64,000 nt of DNA, from NCBI RefSeq assembly GCF_008329705.1, contig NZ_VTSX01000010.1:1-64000 (forward strand). Reading direction: 5' to 3'. Below are positions 27,475 through 35,975 of this stretch, piece after piece (the stretch's first letter is position 1; every line of letters begins with the position of its first letter). The DNA is from Chryseobacterium sp. SN22. Its GTDB lineage: Bacteria > Bacteroidota > Bacteroidia > Flavobacteriales > Weeksellaceae. Made by a program: the position numbers and the translations under genes. The notes under the pieces are model-generated. The model did not search any database, was not told the DNA's origin, and was given only the letters and a program-made list of their open reading frames with translations.

Positions 27475-27864
27475 ATGAAAAGACTTATGTATGCAGGCGG
27501 AATCTTTATCTCTTTTCTTTGCTTTTCCCAGGAAACAAAATCTGAAATAAAAGCTTCGTTTTTCGACGGAATTGTAGTAGCCGGTTATGTAGATCATGGA
27601 GCGTTTATCAACTTTACCGGCCCGAATATCAGTTTTAAAAACAAGGATTTTAAACTGATGCTGGGTATGCTGCCTTCTTTGAGAATAAAAGAAGACCGGT
27701 CGGAAGGAACCAGAAACAGCCCTGTTATGCCAACGCTAGGTGCCGGTGCAACGGTAGTTTATAAAAATTTAGCCTTGCAGGTTCCTGTTTATTACAATAC
27801 CAAAACTTCTTCTGCAAACGGAACCTGGAAAGCAGGAATCGGTCTGGGCTATTCTTTCCGGTAG
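27475..27864 (+). CDS. Small secreted beta-rich protein
   Basis: The 129-residue product has a signal peptide (MKRLMYAGGIFISFLCFSQ). The mature part alternates hydrophobic and polar residues and ends WKAGIGLGYSFR with an aromatic-basic tail, which suggests a small outer-membrane barrel or half-barrel. No family is recognised. A GC-rich stem AACGGC/GCCGTT at about 27416-27437 lies between it and the response regulator gene. Confidence 0.7.
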   Translation: MKRLMYAGGIFISFLCFSQETKSEIKASFFDGIVVAGYVDHGAFINFTGPNISFKNKDFKLMLGMLPSLRIKEDRSEGTRNSPVMPTLGAGATVVYKNLALQVPVYYNTKTSSANGTWKAGIGLGYSFR

Positions 27865-27967
27865 GCTTTTATTACATTATTTGTGACGTTTGTTACATTT
27901 AAAAAAAATCAATGCCCATCAACCATATATTCTTAAGAAATTTACAGGCATAAAATTGAAACGAACT

Positions 27968-30259
27968 ATGAATTTTGGAAAATACAAGAACATTATTTTC
28001 TACCTCAGTACCATCGCTTTTTTTTCATGCCTGATGTACTGGTTTTTTGTGGAGGGAAAAACCTTGGAGATCGGAGAGCATATTGCACCGGCTAAATCGA
28101 CAGGCGATACGATGTGGCAGAACTTTGTAGATTCATTTCTTACCAATCTCCATCATCCTCTGGCCCTGTTGCTGGCCCAGATCGTTACCATTATTATGGT
28201 GGCCAAACTTTTCGGATGGATCTGTATAAAGCTGAAGCAGCCTTCCGTAATCGGTGAAATGATTGCCGGGATCGTTTTGGGGCCTTCCCTTTTCGGGATG
28301 TATTTCCCGGAGCTTTCCGCGCTTATCTTCCCGAAGGAATCGCTGCCGAACCTGCAGTTCCTGAGCCAGATCGGCCTGATCCTCTTTATGTACATCGTCG
28401 GAATGGAGCTTGACCTGAGCGTCCTCAGAAAAAAAGCGCACGACGCAGTGGTCATCAGCCATGCCAGTATTATTTTCCCTTTTGCCTTAGGGGTCGGGCT
28501 ATCGTATTTTATTTATAAAGAATTTGCGCCGGACGGCATCCAGTTCAGCTCATTTGCCCTCTTTATCGCCATTGCCATGAGCATCACGGCATTTCCCGTA
28601 CTGGCCAGGATTGTCCAGGAAAGAAATCTCCATAAAACCAAAATAGGAACAGTAGTCATTACCTGTGCGGCAGCCGATGATATTACCGCCTGGTGTATTC
28701 TGGCAGCGGTTATTGCCATTGTAAAAGCAGGATCTTTTTCAGGATCAGTCTTTGTTATTTTAATGGCGGTTCTTTACGTATTTATCATGATTAAAGCAGT
28801 ACGTCCTTTTCTGGCAAGGATTGCCGAGGCACAGAAAGGAAAAGGCTTTATCAGCAAAGCCCTGGTGGCCGTGTTTTTCCTGATTCTCATTATTTCGGCG
28901 TATGCCACTGAGGTAATCGGTATCCACGCCCTTTTCGGAGCCTTCATGGCCGGGGCCATTATGCCGGAGAATGTGAAATTCCGCAGCCTGTTTATCGAAA
29001 AAGTTGAAGATGTCGCCCTGGTTTTGCTGCTTCCGCTCTTCTTTGTATTTACGGGACTCCGAACCCAGATCGGATTGCTGAATGATCCGCATCTCTGGAA
29101 AATCGGCGGATTCATTATCCTGACGGCGGTGGTCGGGAAATTTGTGGGAAGCGCCCTGACGGCAAAATTCCTGAACCTGAGCTGGAAAGACAGCCTTACG
29201 ATCGGAGCCCTGATGAATACCCGTGGATTAACCGAGCTTATTGTCCTGAATATCGGCTATGACCTTGGCGTTCTGGGACCTGAACTTTTTGCCATGCTCG
29301 TGATTATGGCCCTGTTTACCACGTTCATGACGGGACCCTGTCTTGACCTGATCAACTATCTTTTCAAAGGAAAAAAATCTTCCCTGGAAGATGAGGATGA
29401 AAATAGTGAAGATGATTCCAAATACAGGGTACTGCTGTCTTTTGAAACCCCCGGATCAGGAAGCACCCTCTTGAAACTTGCAGATAATTTTACCCGTAAG
29501 ATGAACGGCAATAAAAGCGTAACCGCTATGAATATTGCTCCTGTAGATGAGCTTCACACTTTTGACATCAACCATTTTGAAAAAGAACAGTTTAGAAATG
29601 TTATCGAAACCTCGAATGATCTGGATCTTGAAGTAACGACTCTTTTCAAAGCATCCACCGATGTCGAAAATGATCTTACCAATATTACCAACAGAGGAAA
29701 TTACGACCTTCTCCTGATTATGCCCGGAAAATCGATGTACGAAGGCAGTTTGCTCGGAAGACTGCTGGGTTTCACCACAAAGATCATCAATCCGGAAAAG
29801 CTGCTGAATACCGTAAAAGGAAAAGGAAATATTTTCAACACCTCTCCTTTTGACGATTCTACCCTTCAGATTTTGGATAAAACCAACATTCCCGTAGGCA
29901 TTCTGGTAGAAAAGAATTTTACTTCTGCCGACCGGGTTTTTATCCCGATCTTCAATCTGAGCGACTTTTATCTGCTGGAATATGCCAAACGGCTCATCAA
30001 TAACAATAATTCCCAGATCATTATCCTGGATGTTGCCGGACAGATCCGCACCAATATTGAAGTGAAAGAGCTTATTAGAAGTATTGAACAGGTAGCACCG
30101 AACCACATCACCCTTTATAACGAGAAAAAAATTGAGAAAGAATTTCTTGATGGCCAGGACTTAATGCTGATCAGCAGCAAGAGCTGGAAAAACCTGATCG
30201 ACACCAAGAGTTTATGGCTGTCGGATATTCCTTCCACTTTGATTATCTCAAATCCTTGA
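27968..30259 (+). CDS. CPA2 family cation/proton antiporter
   Basis: The 763-residue inner-membrane protein has a leading helix and about 12 membrane segments of the Na+/H+ exchanger (KefB/NapA-like) type. Diagnostic segments are KQPSVIGEMIAGIVLGPSLFG (shortened), IGLILFMYIVGMELDL, and CAAADDITAWCILA with the ion-binding Asp pair. The last 280 residues form a cytosolic domain like two universal-stress-protein repeats. I chose the ATG at 27968 (MNFGKYKNI), since the longer reading adds unlikely basic residues. It probably exports Na+ or K+ in exchange for protons. Confidence 0.92.
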   Translation: MNFGKYKNIIFYLSTIAFFSCLMYWFFVEGKTLEIGEHIAPAKSTGDTMWQNFVDSFLTNLHHPLALLLAQIVTIIMVAKLFGWICIKLKQPSVIGEMIAGIVLGPSLFGMYFPELSALIFPKESLPNLQFLSQIGLILFMYIVGMELDLSVLRKKAHDAVVISHASIIFPFALGVGLSYFIYKEFAPDGIQFSSFALFIAIAMSITAFPVLARIVQERNLHKTKIGTVVITCAAADDITAWCILAAVIAIVKAGSFSGSVFVILMAVLYVFIMIKAVRPFLARIAEAQKGKGFISKALVAVFFLILIISAYATEVIGIHALFGAFMAGAIMPENVKFRSLFIEKVEDVALVLLLPLFFVFTGLRTQIGLLNDPHLWKIGGFIILTAVVGKFVGSALTAKFLNLSWKDSLTIGALMNTRGLTELIVLNIGYDLGVLGPELFAMLVIMALFTTFMTGPCLDLINYLFKGKKSSLEDEDENSEDDSKYRVLLSFETPGSGSTLLKLADNFTRKMNGNKSVTAMNIAPVDELHTFDINHFEKEQFRNVIETSNDLDLEVTTLFKASTDVENDLTNITNRGNYDLLLIMPGKSMYEGSLLGRLLGFTTKIINPEKLLNTVKGKGNIFNTSPFDDSTLQILDKTNIPVGILVEKNFTSADRVFIPIFNLSDFYLLEYAKRLINNNNSQIIILDVAGQIRTNIEVKELIRSIEQVAPNHITLYNEKKIEKEFLDGQDLMLISSKSWKNLIDTKSLWLSDIPSTLIISNP

Positions 30260-30480
30260 TGGTGGATGGTGAATTTACTTTGCAGTCAATGGTTAATTTT
30301 CAGTTACCAGAAAAACATTTGCAAGGCAAAATTCACCATTCACTTTTATAAACAGTCAATCAACTTTGTTGTGAATCAGCTCCGTTATCAATTGTTAATT
30401 GCCGAAAAAATTTACCTCCAAGGCAAATTGACAATTCATATTTCATTATTCCTTTTTAATTTTTAATTAAAAAAAATTAC
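30260..30480. repeat. Gene-free stretch of dispersed intergenic repeats
   Basis: It carries GGTGAATTTACTTTGCAG, GTCAATGGTTAATTTTCAG, AAAATTCACCATTCACTTTT and TTGCAAGGCAAAATTC with a second, diverged CTCCAAGGCAAATTGAC. The same phrases recur at 12067-12140 and 40690-40954. No gene is credible here. Confidence 0.65.
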
Positions 30481-30481
30481 T

Positions 30482-30489
30482 TATCTTCG
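30482..30489 (+). promoter_or_regulatory. -7 box TATCTTCG of the tyrA leader
   Basis: One mismatch to TAnnTTTG (TTCG in place of TTTG). It ends 4 nt before the GTG of the leader peptide, so transcription would begin at or almost at that codon. Confidence 0.45.
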
Positions 30490-30493
30490 TTTT

Positions 30494-30550
30494 GTGATTA
30501 CAATCAACGGAACATATTATTACGGAATTTTTACCTCAGCTTTGGGATAA
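30494..30550 (+). CDS. Tyr-rich leader peptide of tyrA
   Basis: The short frame reads MITINGTYYYGIFTSALG and stops at TAA 30548-30550, beginning with GTG. Three consecutive Tyr codons and a Phe codon in 18 residues, placed 21 nt before a strong intrinsic terminator and 65 nt before prephenate dehydrogenase, are the hallmark of a ribosome-mediated attenuation leader that senses charged tRNA-Tyr (and perhaps tRNA-Phe). The GTG lies so close to the -7 box that the mRNA may be leaderless. The attenuation mechanism is inferred from layout only. Confidence 0.72.
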   Translation: MITINGTYYYGIFTSALG

Positions 30551-30571
30551 GGATTTTGTATATCAATAACA

Positions 30572-30599
30572 TCAGCCTCGTCCTCGGACGGGGCTTTTT
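30572..30599 (+). terminator. Attenuator terminator upstream of tyrA
   Basis: AGCCTCGTCC (574-583) pairs with GGACGGGGCT (586-595), with one G-T pair and a CTCG-type loop, followed by TTTTT. It lies between the leader peptide and the tyrA start codon at 30616, so full-length tyrA mRNA requires read-through. Confidence 0.9.
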
Positions 30600-30615
30600 A
30601 TTTAGGATTTAAAGG

Positions 30616-31461
30616 ATGAAAATAAGTATTATAGGGGTCGGACTGATCGGCGGGTCGATGGCATTAAAATTAAGAACCAAAGGAATAGCCGATTTCATTT
30701 ACGGAACAGACCATAGCGAAAAGCACCTTAACGAAGCGCTGGAGTTAAATATAATCGACGAAAAGGCTGATCTGGAAAACGGAATTAAAAACTCTGACCT
30801 GATTATACTTGCCATTCCGGTGGACGCAGCCAAAAAACTATTGCCTAAAGTATTGGATCTGGTTTCGGAACGCCAGACCGTAATGGATGCCGGTTCCACA
30901 AAAGCAGGGATTGTGAGTGCTGTAAAAGATCACCCTAACCGGGCCAGGTTTGTTGCTTTCCATCCGATGTGGGGAACGGAAAACAACGGTCCGAAATCTG
31001 CCGTTTCGGAAAGTTTTTCCGGAAAAGCCGGTGTGATCTGCAACCAGGAGGAGTCTGCCGCAGATGCTCTGCACCTGGTAGAAAAGGTAGCAGAAAGCCT
31101 GGACATGCACCTGATCTATATGAGCGCTGAAAGCCATGACATACATACGGCTTACATCTCCCATATCTCCCACATTACATCTTATGCTTTGGCCAACACG
31201 GTCTTGGAAAAAGAACGCGAAGAAGAAACCATCTTCCAGCTGGCCAGCTCGGGCTTTTCCAGCACCGTCCGTCTCGCAAAATCCCATCCCGAGATGTGGG
31301 TGCCGATCTTTAAACAGAACAAAGAAAACGTGCTGGATGTTCTTAATGAGCATATTTCCCAGTTGAGAAAGTTTAAATCTGCGCTGGAAAAGGAAAATTT
31401 CGAATATCTGGGTGAACTGATTTCCAATGCGAACAAGATCCGGGGGATTCTGGAGAAATAA
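30616..31461 (+). CDS. tyrA: Prephenate dehydrogenase
   Basis: The 281-residue enzyme oxidatively decarboxylates prephenate to 4-hydroxyphenylpyruvate in tyrosine synthesis. The NAD-binding loop is IGVGLIGGSMALKL at residues 5-18. AIPVDA, MDAGSTKAGIV, FHPMWGTENNGP (the catalytic-His and substrate region) and a helical dimerisation domain with SHDIHTAYISHISH follow. No ACT domain is present, so feedback is more likely at the attenuator than on the enzyme. The length matches the single-function family. Confidence 0.94.
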   Translation: MKISIIGVGLIGGSMALKLRTKGIADFIYGTDHSEKHLNEALELNIIDEKADLENGIKNSDLIILAIPVDAAKKLLPKVLDLVSERQTVMDAGSTKAGIVSAVKDHPNRARFVAFHPMWGTENNGPKSAVSESFSGKAGVICNQEESAADALHLVEKVAESLDMHLIYMSAESHDIHTAYISHISHITSYALANTVLEKEREEETIFQLASSGFSSTVRLAKSHPEMWVPIFKQNKENVLDVLNEHISQLRKFKSALEKENFEYLGELISNANKIRGILEK

Positions 31462-31505
31462 ATTAGCGGCAAGCACCCGGATAACCTTTCTGCTTAATAT
31501 AGAAG

Positions 31506-31871
31506 TCAGTCAACCTCTATTAATTTCTTATGCAATGTTCCCCAATTATCTAATTCCTGTATAACAGGTCTTAGCTTATAACCGATTTCTGTAAGTTCAT
31601 ATTCAACCCGCGGAGGAACTTCTGCGTAAACGGTTCTTGTAATGATCCTGTCTTCTTCCAACTTTCGCAGATGGAGCGTAAGCATACGATCGGTAATATT
31701 CACGAGGCTTTTTTTCAGTTCCCCAAATCTCAGCTTCCCATTCAAGAGATAGCTGCAGATGGCCAATGACCACTGTCCGCCGATAAGTTTTGAAGCATAT
31801 AGCTCCGGGCATTCGTCTGAAAGGGCTTTTTTATTTGCAAAATTAGTAGATGTATCCTTTATTTTACCCAT
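31506..31871 (-). CDS. HxlR family winged-helix regulator
   Basis: The 121-residue cytosolic DNA-binding protein shows the HxlR signature LIGGQWSLAICSYLLNGKLRFGELKKSL (shortened), then ITDRMLTLHLRKLEEDRIITR and the wing VPPRVEYELTEIGYKL. It is transcribed divergently from the flavodoxin-like oxidoreductase gene with 90 nt between the starts, so it probably controls that gene and itself. Redox or quinone sensing is common in the family; the ligand here is unknown. Confidence 0.93.
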   Translation of the reverse strand: MGKIKDTSTNFANKKALSDECPELYASKLIGGQWSLAICSYLLNGKLRFGELKKSLVNITDRMLTLHLRKLEEDRIITRTVYAEVPPRVEYELTEIGYKLRPVIQELDNWGTLHKKLIEVD

Positions 31872-31935
31872 TACTTACATTTTTGATGGTACCTAACAAT
31901 TTGCTGCAAATATAGCTATTGCAGGTTACATATAT

Positions 31936-31943
31936 TATTTTTG
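31936..31943 (+). promoter_or_regulatory. -7 box TATTTTTG in the divergent regulator/oxidoreductase region
   Basis: Perfect TAnnTTTG match 18 nt before the ATG at 31962. Nearby TTACATATA, GTAATGTAAAATGTAAA and the minus-strand TTACATT-like words give a set of direct and inverted TTACAT motifs in which an HxlR operator could lie. Confidence 0.5.
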
Positions 31944-31961
31944 TAATGTAAAATGTAAAGT

Positions 31962-32492
31962 ATGAAATCATTAGTTATCATCATTCATCCTACTATGGAA
32001 AATTCTTTGATCAATAAAAGATGGAAAGAAGAACTTGAAAAATTTCCGGAAAAGTTTGCTGTTCATGACTTGTATGAAGCCTATCCGGCCGGAAATATAA
32101 ATGTTGAAAAAGAACAGAAACTCATTGAAGCTTACGAGAAGATTATCTTTCAGTTTCCTTTTTATTGGTTCAGCAGTCCGCCGTTACTTAAAAAATGGTT
32201 TGATGAGGTTCTCTTATACGGCTGGGCTTTCGGAAGCAAAAGCGGATATAAATTAAAGGATAAAAAAATCGCTTTAGCTGTATCTACAGGAGTGGATAGA
32301 GAAGGATACAGTGAATCGGGAAAATATAAATATACAATGGATGAGCTGCTGAGGCCATTTGAACTTACTTTTAAGTACGTTAAGGCCGATTATAAAAAAC
32401 CTTTTATTTATTACGGTTCGGAACAGGAACTTCCCCATGAATTTATTGAAGAAAGCATTCTGTCATACCTGGATTTTATTGTACACTTATAG
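31962..32492 (+). CDS. NAD(P)H-dependent oxidoreductase, flavodoxin-like fold
   Basis: The 176-residue flavoprotein resembles the KefF/MdaB quinone reductases: an opening LVIIIHPTMENSLINKRW, the FQFPFYWFSSPPLLKKWFDEVL stretch (shortened) that binds FMN/FAD, and the YGWAFGS loop. It probably reduces quinones or azo-type electrophiles with NAD(P)H. It is divergent from an HxlR regulator, a common arrangement for inducible detoxification. Confidence 0.92.
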   Translation: MKSLVIIIHPTMENSLINKRWKEELEKFPEKFAVHDLYEAYPAGNINVEKEQKLIEAYEKIIFQFPFYWFSSPPLLKKWFDEVLLYGWAFGSKSGYKLKDKKIALAVSTGVDREGYSESGKYKYTMDELLRPFELTFKYVKADYKKPFIYYGSEQELPHEFIEESILSYLDFIVHL

Positions 32493-32626
32493 AAACCGAT
32501 AAAATAATGCAGGTATACACATAAGATTTAATGATATTCAATTTAACTTTTTTGAATTAGCAGCTCATCAGGTCCTCTGCTGATCAGCTCCGCCTCAGGC
32601 GGGAAATCTTATTTTCTCCAAAATAA

Positions 32627-32659
32627 AAAATCCAATCTGTAAATAACAAATTGGATTTT
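32627..32659. terminator. Terminator between oxidoreductase and T9SS phosphoesterase
   Basis: AAAATCCAAT (32627-32636) and ATTGGATTTT (32650-32659) form a 10-bp stem; A and T runs make it usable by both convergent transcripts. A second hairpin, CCGCCTcAGGCGG, lies just to the left at about 32590. Confidence 0.8.
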
Positions 32660-32681
32660 CAAGTTTGACATGATAAAAATT

Positions 32682-35435
32682 TTATTCGATCACGAGTTTC
32701 AGGGTAAACAGTTTCCTGGTATATACTTTTACGAAATAGATGCCTTTCGGCAGATTTTCGTTGAGTAATGAGAATTTCTGATCATTTATGTTTTTGGTTT
32801 CATACAATAATTGTCCTGCGGCAGATAAAAGCTGAATTTTTTCAATAGGATAATCGCTTCTGATAAAAGTCGGCTCCCCCGGCTTTGCAGGATTAGGATA
32901 CAGAATAACATTCTTTTCGGTGCTGCTGTGGGACTCACCTGTACCTAAAGAACTGCTTACCACCTGAAAAGAAACCCTGTTTGAAACTTCCGTATAGGAA
33001 TCATTGGTAAACATCACCATATAGTAATTTCCGGCAGTTGTCGGGATACCGTTCACGCTTCCGGTAATGGTTTTTGTCCCCTGCGTTACTCCGTCAAAAT
33101 AAGTATATGACGTAAACTGATCGTTCGGGGTCTGTACGCTCTGCGGATAAATGCCCAGCCAGTCTTTGATGATGCCGGGAGAATCCGTCCAGGAGGCCGT
33201 GATGTTTTCACCCAGCGTATACACCGGCTTATTGATCCAAAGATCCGTAACGATATCGCCTACTTTAAAGAAAACTTTTTCCCCGATTTGTGTATAACCG
33301 TCTTCTAAAAGATATGTTGCATAATAGTATCCTTTCGGTAAGCCGGTGAAATTCTTTGTTCCTGCAGCAGTGGTAACGTAGCTCCACATCGCTGAAGGAT
33401 TGGCCGATCCCGGAACCTGGCCCATTTTATAAATTCCGATCCAGTCTTTGGTAAGATTCGGGCCGTTGGAATAATTGATGGTGACTGTTCCTCCCACAGG
33501 ATACGAATCTGCTGTCGCCTGCAGAACGACTTTTGGCCCGACATAGAAGCTTTTCCTGCCGGTAATTTCAGTGTATCCGTTATTGGCAAAGAATCCTGCA
33601 AAATACTGCCCTTTTGCAGTTAATCCCGTATTGAAATTCGCAGTTCCTGAAGTCTGGCCATTTGTGTATTTATAGGTCTGCGAAGTTACGGAAGCGGGAT
33701 TCTGACCTTTCCTGTAAATTCCGATCCAGTCCTGCTGATTTCCCGGCCCGTCCGTAAAAGTAGCCAGAATGGCTTCATTCTGAAGGTATTCGGTTTTGTT
33801 TAAAACCAACGCAGGATTGGACACAACGCTTCCTGTTATCTCGAACTGTTTGGGATCGCTCCACTCGCTCCACTCAAGGTTCCGGTCTCTGTAACGTACT
33901 TTTACATAGTAAACCCCGTTGGTAATGGAGTTGGCTGCAATAGTTGCCTGGGTAATATCCACTCCGGCGTTCAGGTTTTTCGTAACATCCGGATTCCCCG
34001 TACCGTCCTTCCCGAACCAGTTTTCAAAATCCCTGTAAAATTCTTTATCGATCACGGAAAAATCCGGAGTCTTGCTGATAAGAAAATGTGTGGTATTAAG
34101 AAGCTCTGAGGTACTTGTTGAAAATCCACTTCCATTTAACGTTAAAGGCAGCGTCATGGGTGCTGTAAAAACATTGGTTACGGAAGGTTTTGCGGGTTTG
34201 GCTAAATTTTTATATCTGTGGAAACTGTCGACCAACACACTGTTTTTCTGTTGATAAATACTTCCTATCGAATAGCTTTCAATATCTGCTTTACCATGGG
34301 TTACATCTACTTCGATGATTTGGTAGGTCCAGTCTGTTAGTGTTTTCTGTACGTCATCGAAATCCTGTTCGTTAGACATTCCCCAATACTGGTCCCAGGC
34401 CGTCCCTCCGGAAATAATCTGGTAATGCGGAGAATTTTTAAGCTGGCCTCTATGATACAGATGATGATGGGCGCCGATATGCATCAGGTATTTATCTGAC
34501 GCAGTAAGCATCGGTACGGCGGTATTCCTTACCCATGTTGAGATATCCCCTACGTACTGCTCAGCCTGATACGGCCGGTGACTCAGGGAAATGATCCACT
34601 GAACGGTATTGTCGGTAGCAGCAGCATTCAGCACTTGCTGCAGCCACATCTGCTGTGCAGAACCGGTATGTTCCGAACTCAGGCTTACAAACAGAACATT
34701 CCCTGCTTGTTGGGCATAATAATTTTCATTTCCTGAAGTAATATTTTTATAGCTCAGTTCATCAACATAGAAATGCGCATAATAAGAGCTCATTCCTAAA
34801 GTTCCGTACGTCTCATGATTTCCTACGGTTGTCTGAATGGGAAGGTAGGGCGAAAGCTTTTGGTTTTTCTTAAAATGCACATTTTCATAATGATCCAGTG
34901 TACCGACATCTACCTGATCGCCCACCATAAAAGTAAGGGCAACATTGTCAGAGGGATCGGCCGTCGCCCCAAACCGCTGCTTGATTTTCCGGTAAGCATG
35001 GTAATTGAGAGAATCATATCTTGGCTCGTTTTTAAGCTGATTGTCTCCCATGATCAGGAATCTTATTTTCCCGTCTGCAGTTGCCGCCTGCCCCGGCAAA
35101 GGAAGCGTACGGAAATTATATACCGAAGATTCTAATGTTCCTGTTTTGATTTTGTAATAATATTTTGTGTTTGGCTGAAGATTGGTGACCTTGGCGGTAT
35201 GATAGTAATAATTATTGCTATATCCGGTATCGGAAAAAATATTGGTAGTTCCCGTCACCGTTACATCAAGGTTAGCCGGTGACGTACCGTAATAAACGGT
35301 TGTTTCATTATCCGAAGATGTTTTCCAGTTTACAATCATCGAACTGGGCGTAGGGTTCTGTAAATATGGGACAAGGGTCTGCCCGAAACAGAGGCCCGAT
35401 ACCAGGCAGCAAAGCAGCAGTAAATAATGTTTCAT
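32682..35435 (-). CDS. Secreted metallophosphoesterase with T9SS sorting domain
   Basis: The 917-residue product has a signal peptide, then a purple-acid-phosphatase-type N-terminal fibronectin-like domain (about 20-110). The calcineurin-like metallophosphoesterase follows (about 120-400), with metal motifs MGDNQL, GDQVD, GNHE and GAHHHLYH. After a fibronectin-like region come three repeated units marked DWIGIYRKGQ, DWIGIYKMGQ and DWLGIYPQSV (about 550-810). The last 75 residues (VILYPNPAKPGEP to the end) are a type A T9SS sorting domain, so the protein is exported and attached to the surface. It probably frees phosphate from external esters. Confidence 0.93.
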   Translation of the reverse strand: MKHYLLLLCCLVSGLCFGQTLVPYLQNPTPSSMIVNWKTSSDNETTVYYGTSPANLDVTVTGTTNIFSDTGYSNNYYYHTAKVTNLQPNTKYYYKIKTGTLESSVYNFRTLPLPGQAATADGKIRFLIMGDNQLKNEPRYDSLNYHAYRKIKQRFGATADPSDNVALTFMVGDQVDVGTLDHYENVHFKKNQKLSPYLPIQTTVGNHETYGTLGMSSYYAHFYVDELSYKNITSGNENYYAQQAGNVLFVSLSSEHTGSAQQMWLQQVLNAAATDNTVQWIISLSHRPYQAEQYVGDISTWVRNTAVPMLTASDKYLMHIGAHHHLYHRGQLKNSPHYQIISGGTAWDQYWGMSNEQDFDDVQKTLTDWTYQIIEVDVTHGKADIESYSIGSIYQQKNSVLVDSFHRYKNLAKPAKPSVTNVFTAPMTLPLTLNGSGFSTSTSELLNTTHFLISKTPDFSVIDKEFYRDFENWFGKDGTGNPDVTKNLNAGVDITQATIAANSITNGVYYVKVRYRDRNLEWSEWSDPKQFEITGSVVSNPALVLNKTEYLQNEAILATFTDGPGNQQDWIGIYRKGQNPASVTSQTYKYTNGQTSGTANFNTGLTAKGQYFAGFFANNGYTEITGRKSFYVGPKVVLQATADSYPVGGTVTINYSNGPNLTKDWIGIYKMGQVPGSANPSAMWSYVTTAAGTKNFTGLPKGYYYATYLLEDGYTQIGEKVFFKVGDIVTDLWINKPVYTLGENITASWTDSPGIIKDWLGIYPQSVQTPNDQFTSYTYFDGVTQGTKTITGSVNGIPTTAGNYYMVMFTNDSYTEVSNRVSFQVVSSSLGTGESHSSTEKNVILYPNPAKPGEPTFIRSDYPIEKIQLLSAAGQLLYETKNINDQKFSLLNENLPKGIYFVKVYTRKLFTLKLVIE

Positions 35436-35975
35436 AAATTGATTTTAGGATTTAATTTTAATGGCCAAATCTAGGCTCTTGATGTTACTGTGCCGTTACC
35501 GGTCTGTTAAATAATACTTAATAATTTTATTTTTTCATTGACCTGTATTTGCAGCTTTATCTATCCCACTTATGAAATTCATAACTGTTATTTTCTTTTT
35601 CGTTCTGTTGCCTTTCCATGCACAGGCATGAATCCCTTTAACACCCTATACAATGCAAAGTAGTGATCGGAGGCAATTCCAAATCCCGGGGCCGGAATGA
35701 TGGTATTTGTTACTCCCACCAGCCAGCTTGCTGTCTATAATGGCAGGAAAGGATCTCCCTGGCGAAAACCGTGATACCGTAAAATCCTTTTGTAATCCAT
35801 ACCGATTATAAAATAAGCAACCAAGGCAAAATTGTTCTGCCCTGGTTTTTGTTTTATATATCTTATAATAAGCTTTGAATTGCTTTGGATACAATAAAGA
35901 TTGAATTTATATCTATTTATTGTGCAAAATCGGACGTTTGTTGTTTTTGTTCTGCTCAGTCAGATTGTTAAATTT
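35436..35975. other. Mostly gene-free stretch holding a decayed gene
   Basis: No intact gene. It contains the pseudogene listed at 35572 and AT-rich DNA on both sides. Confidence 0.5.
35572..35794 (+). pseudogene. Decayed secreted surface-protein gene
   Basis: ATG 35572 opens an intact signal peptide, MKFITVIFFFVLLPFHAQA, that ends at once in TGA. In the next frame the sequence continues as IPNPGAGMMVFVTPTSQ and LAVYNGRKGSPW, a segment like the C-terminal part of the short secreted Chryseobacterium surface proteins (compare the secreted protein at 17391). This frame is also broken by TAG and TGA. I read it as the ends of one gene that lost its middle through deletion and frameshift. Confidence 0.5.

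Noticed and set aside
35646..35894. 82-residue minus-strand frame
   Set aside because: It is opposite the decayed surface-protein gene, whose plus-strand signal peptide and motif are convincing.
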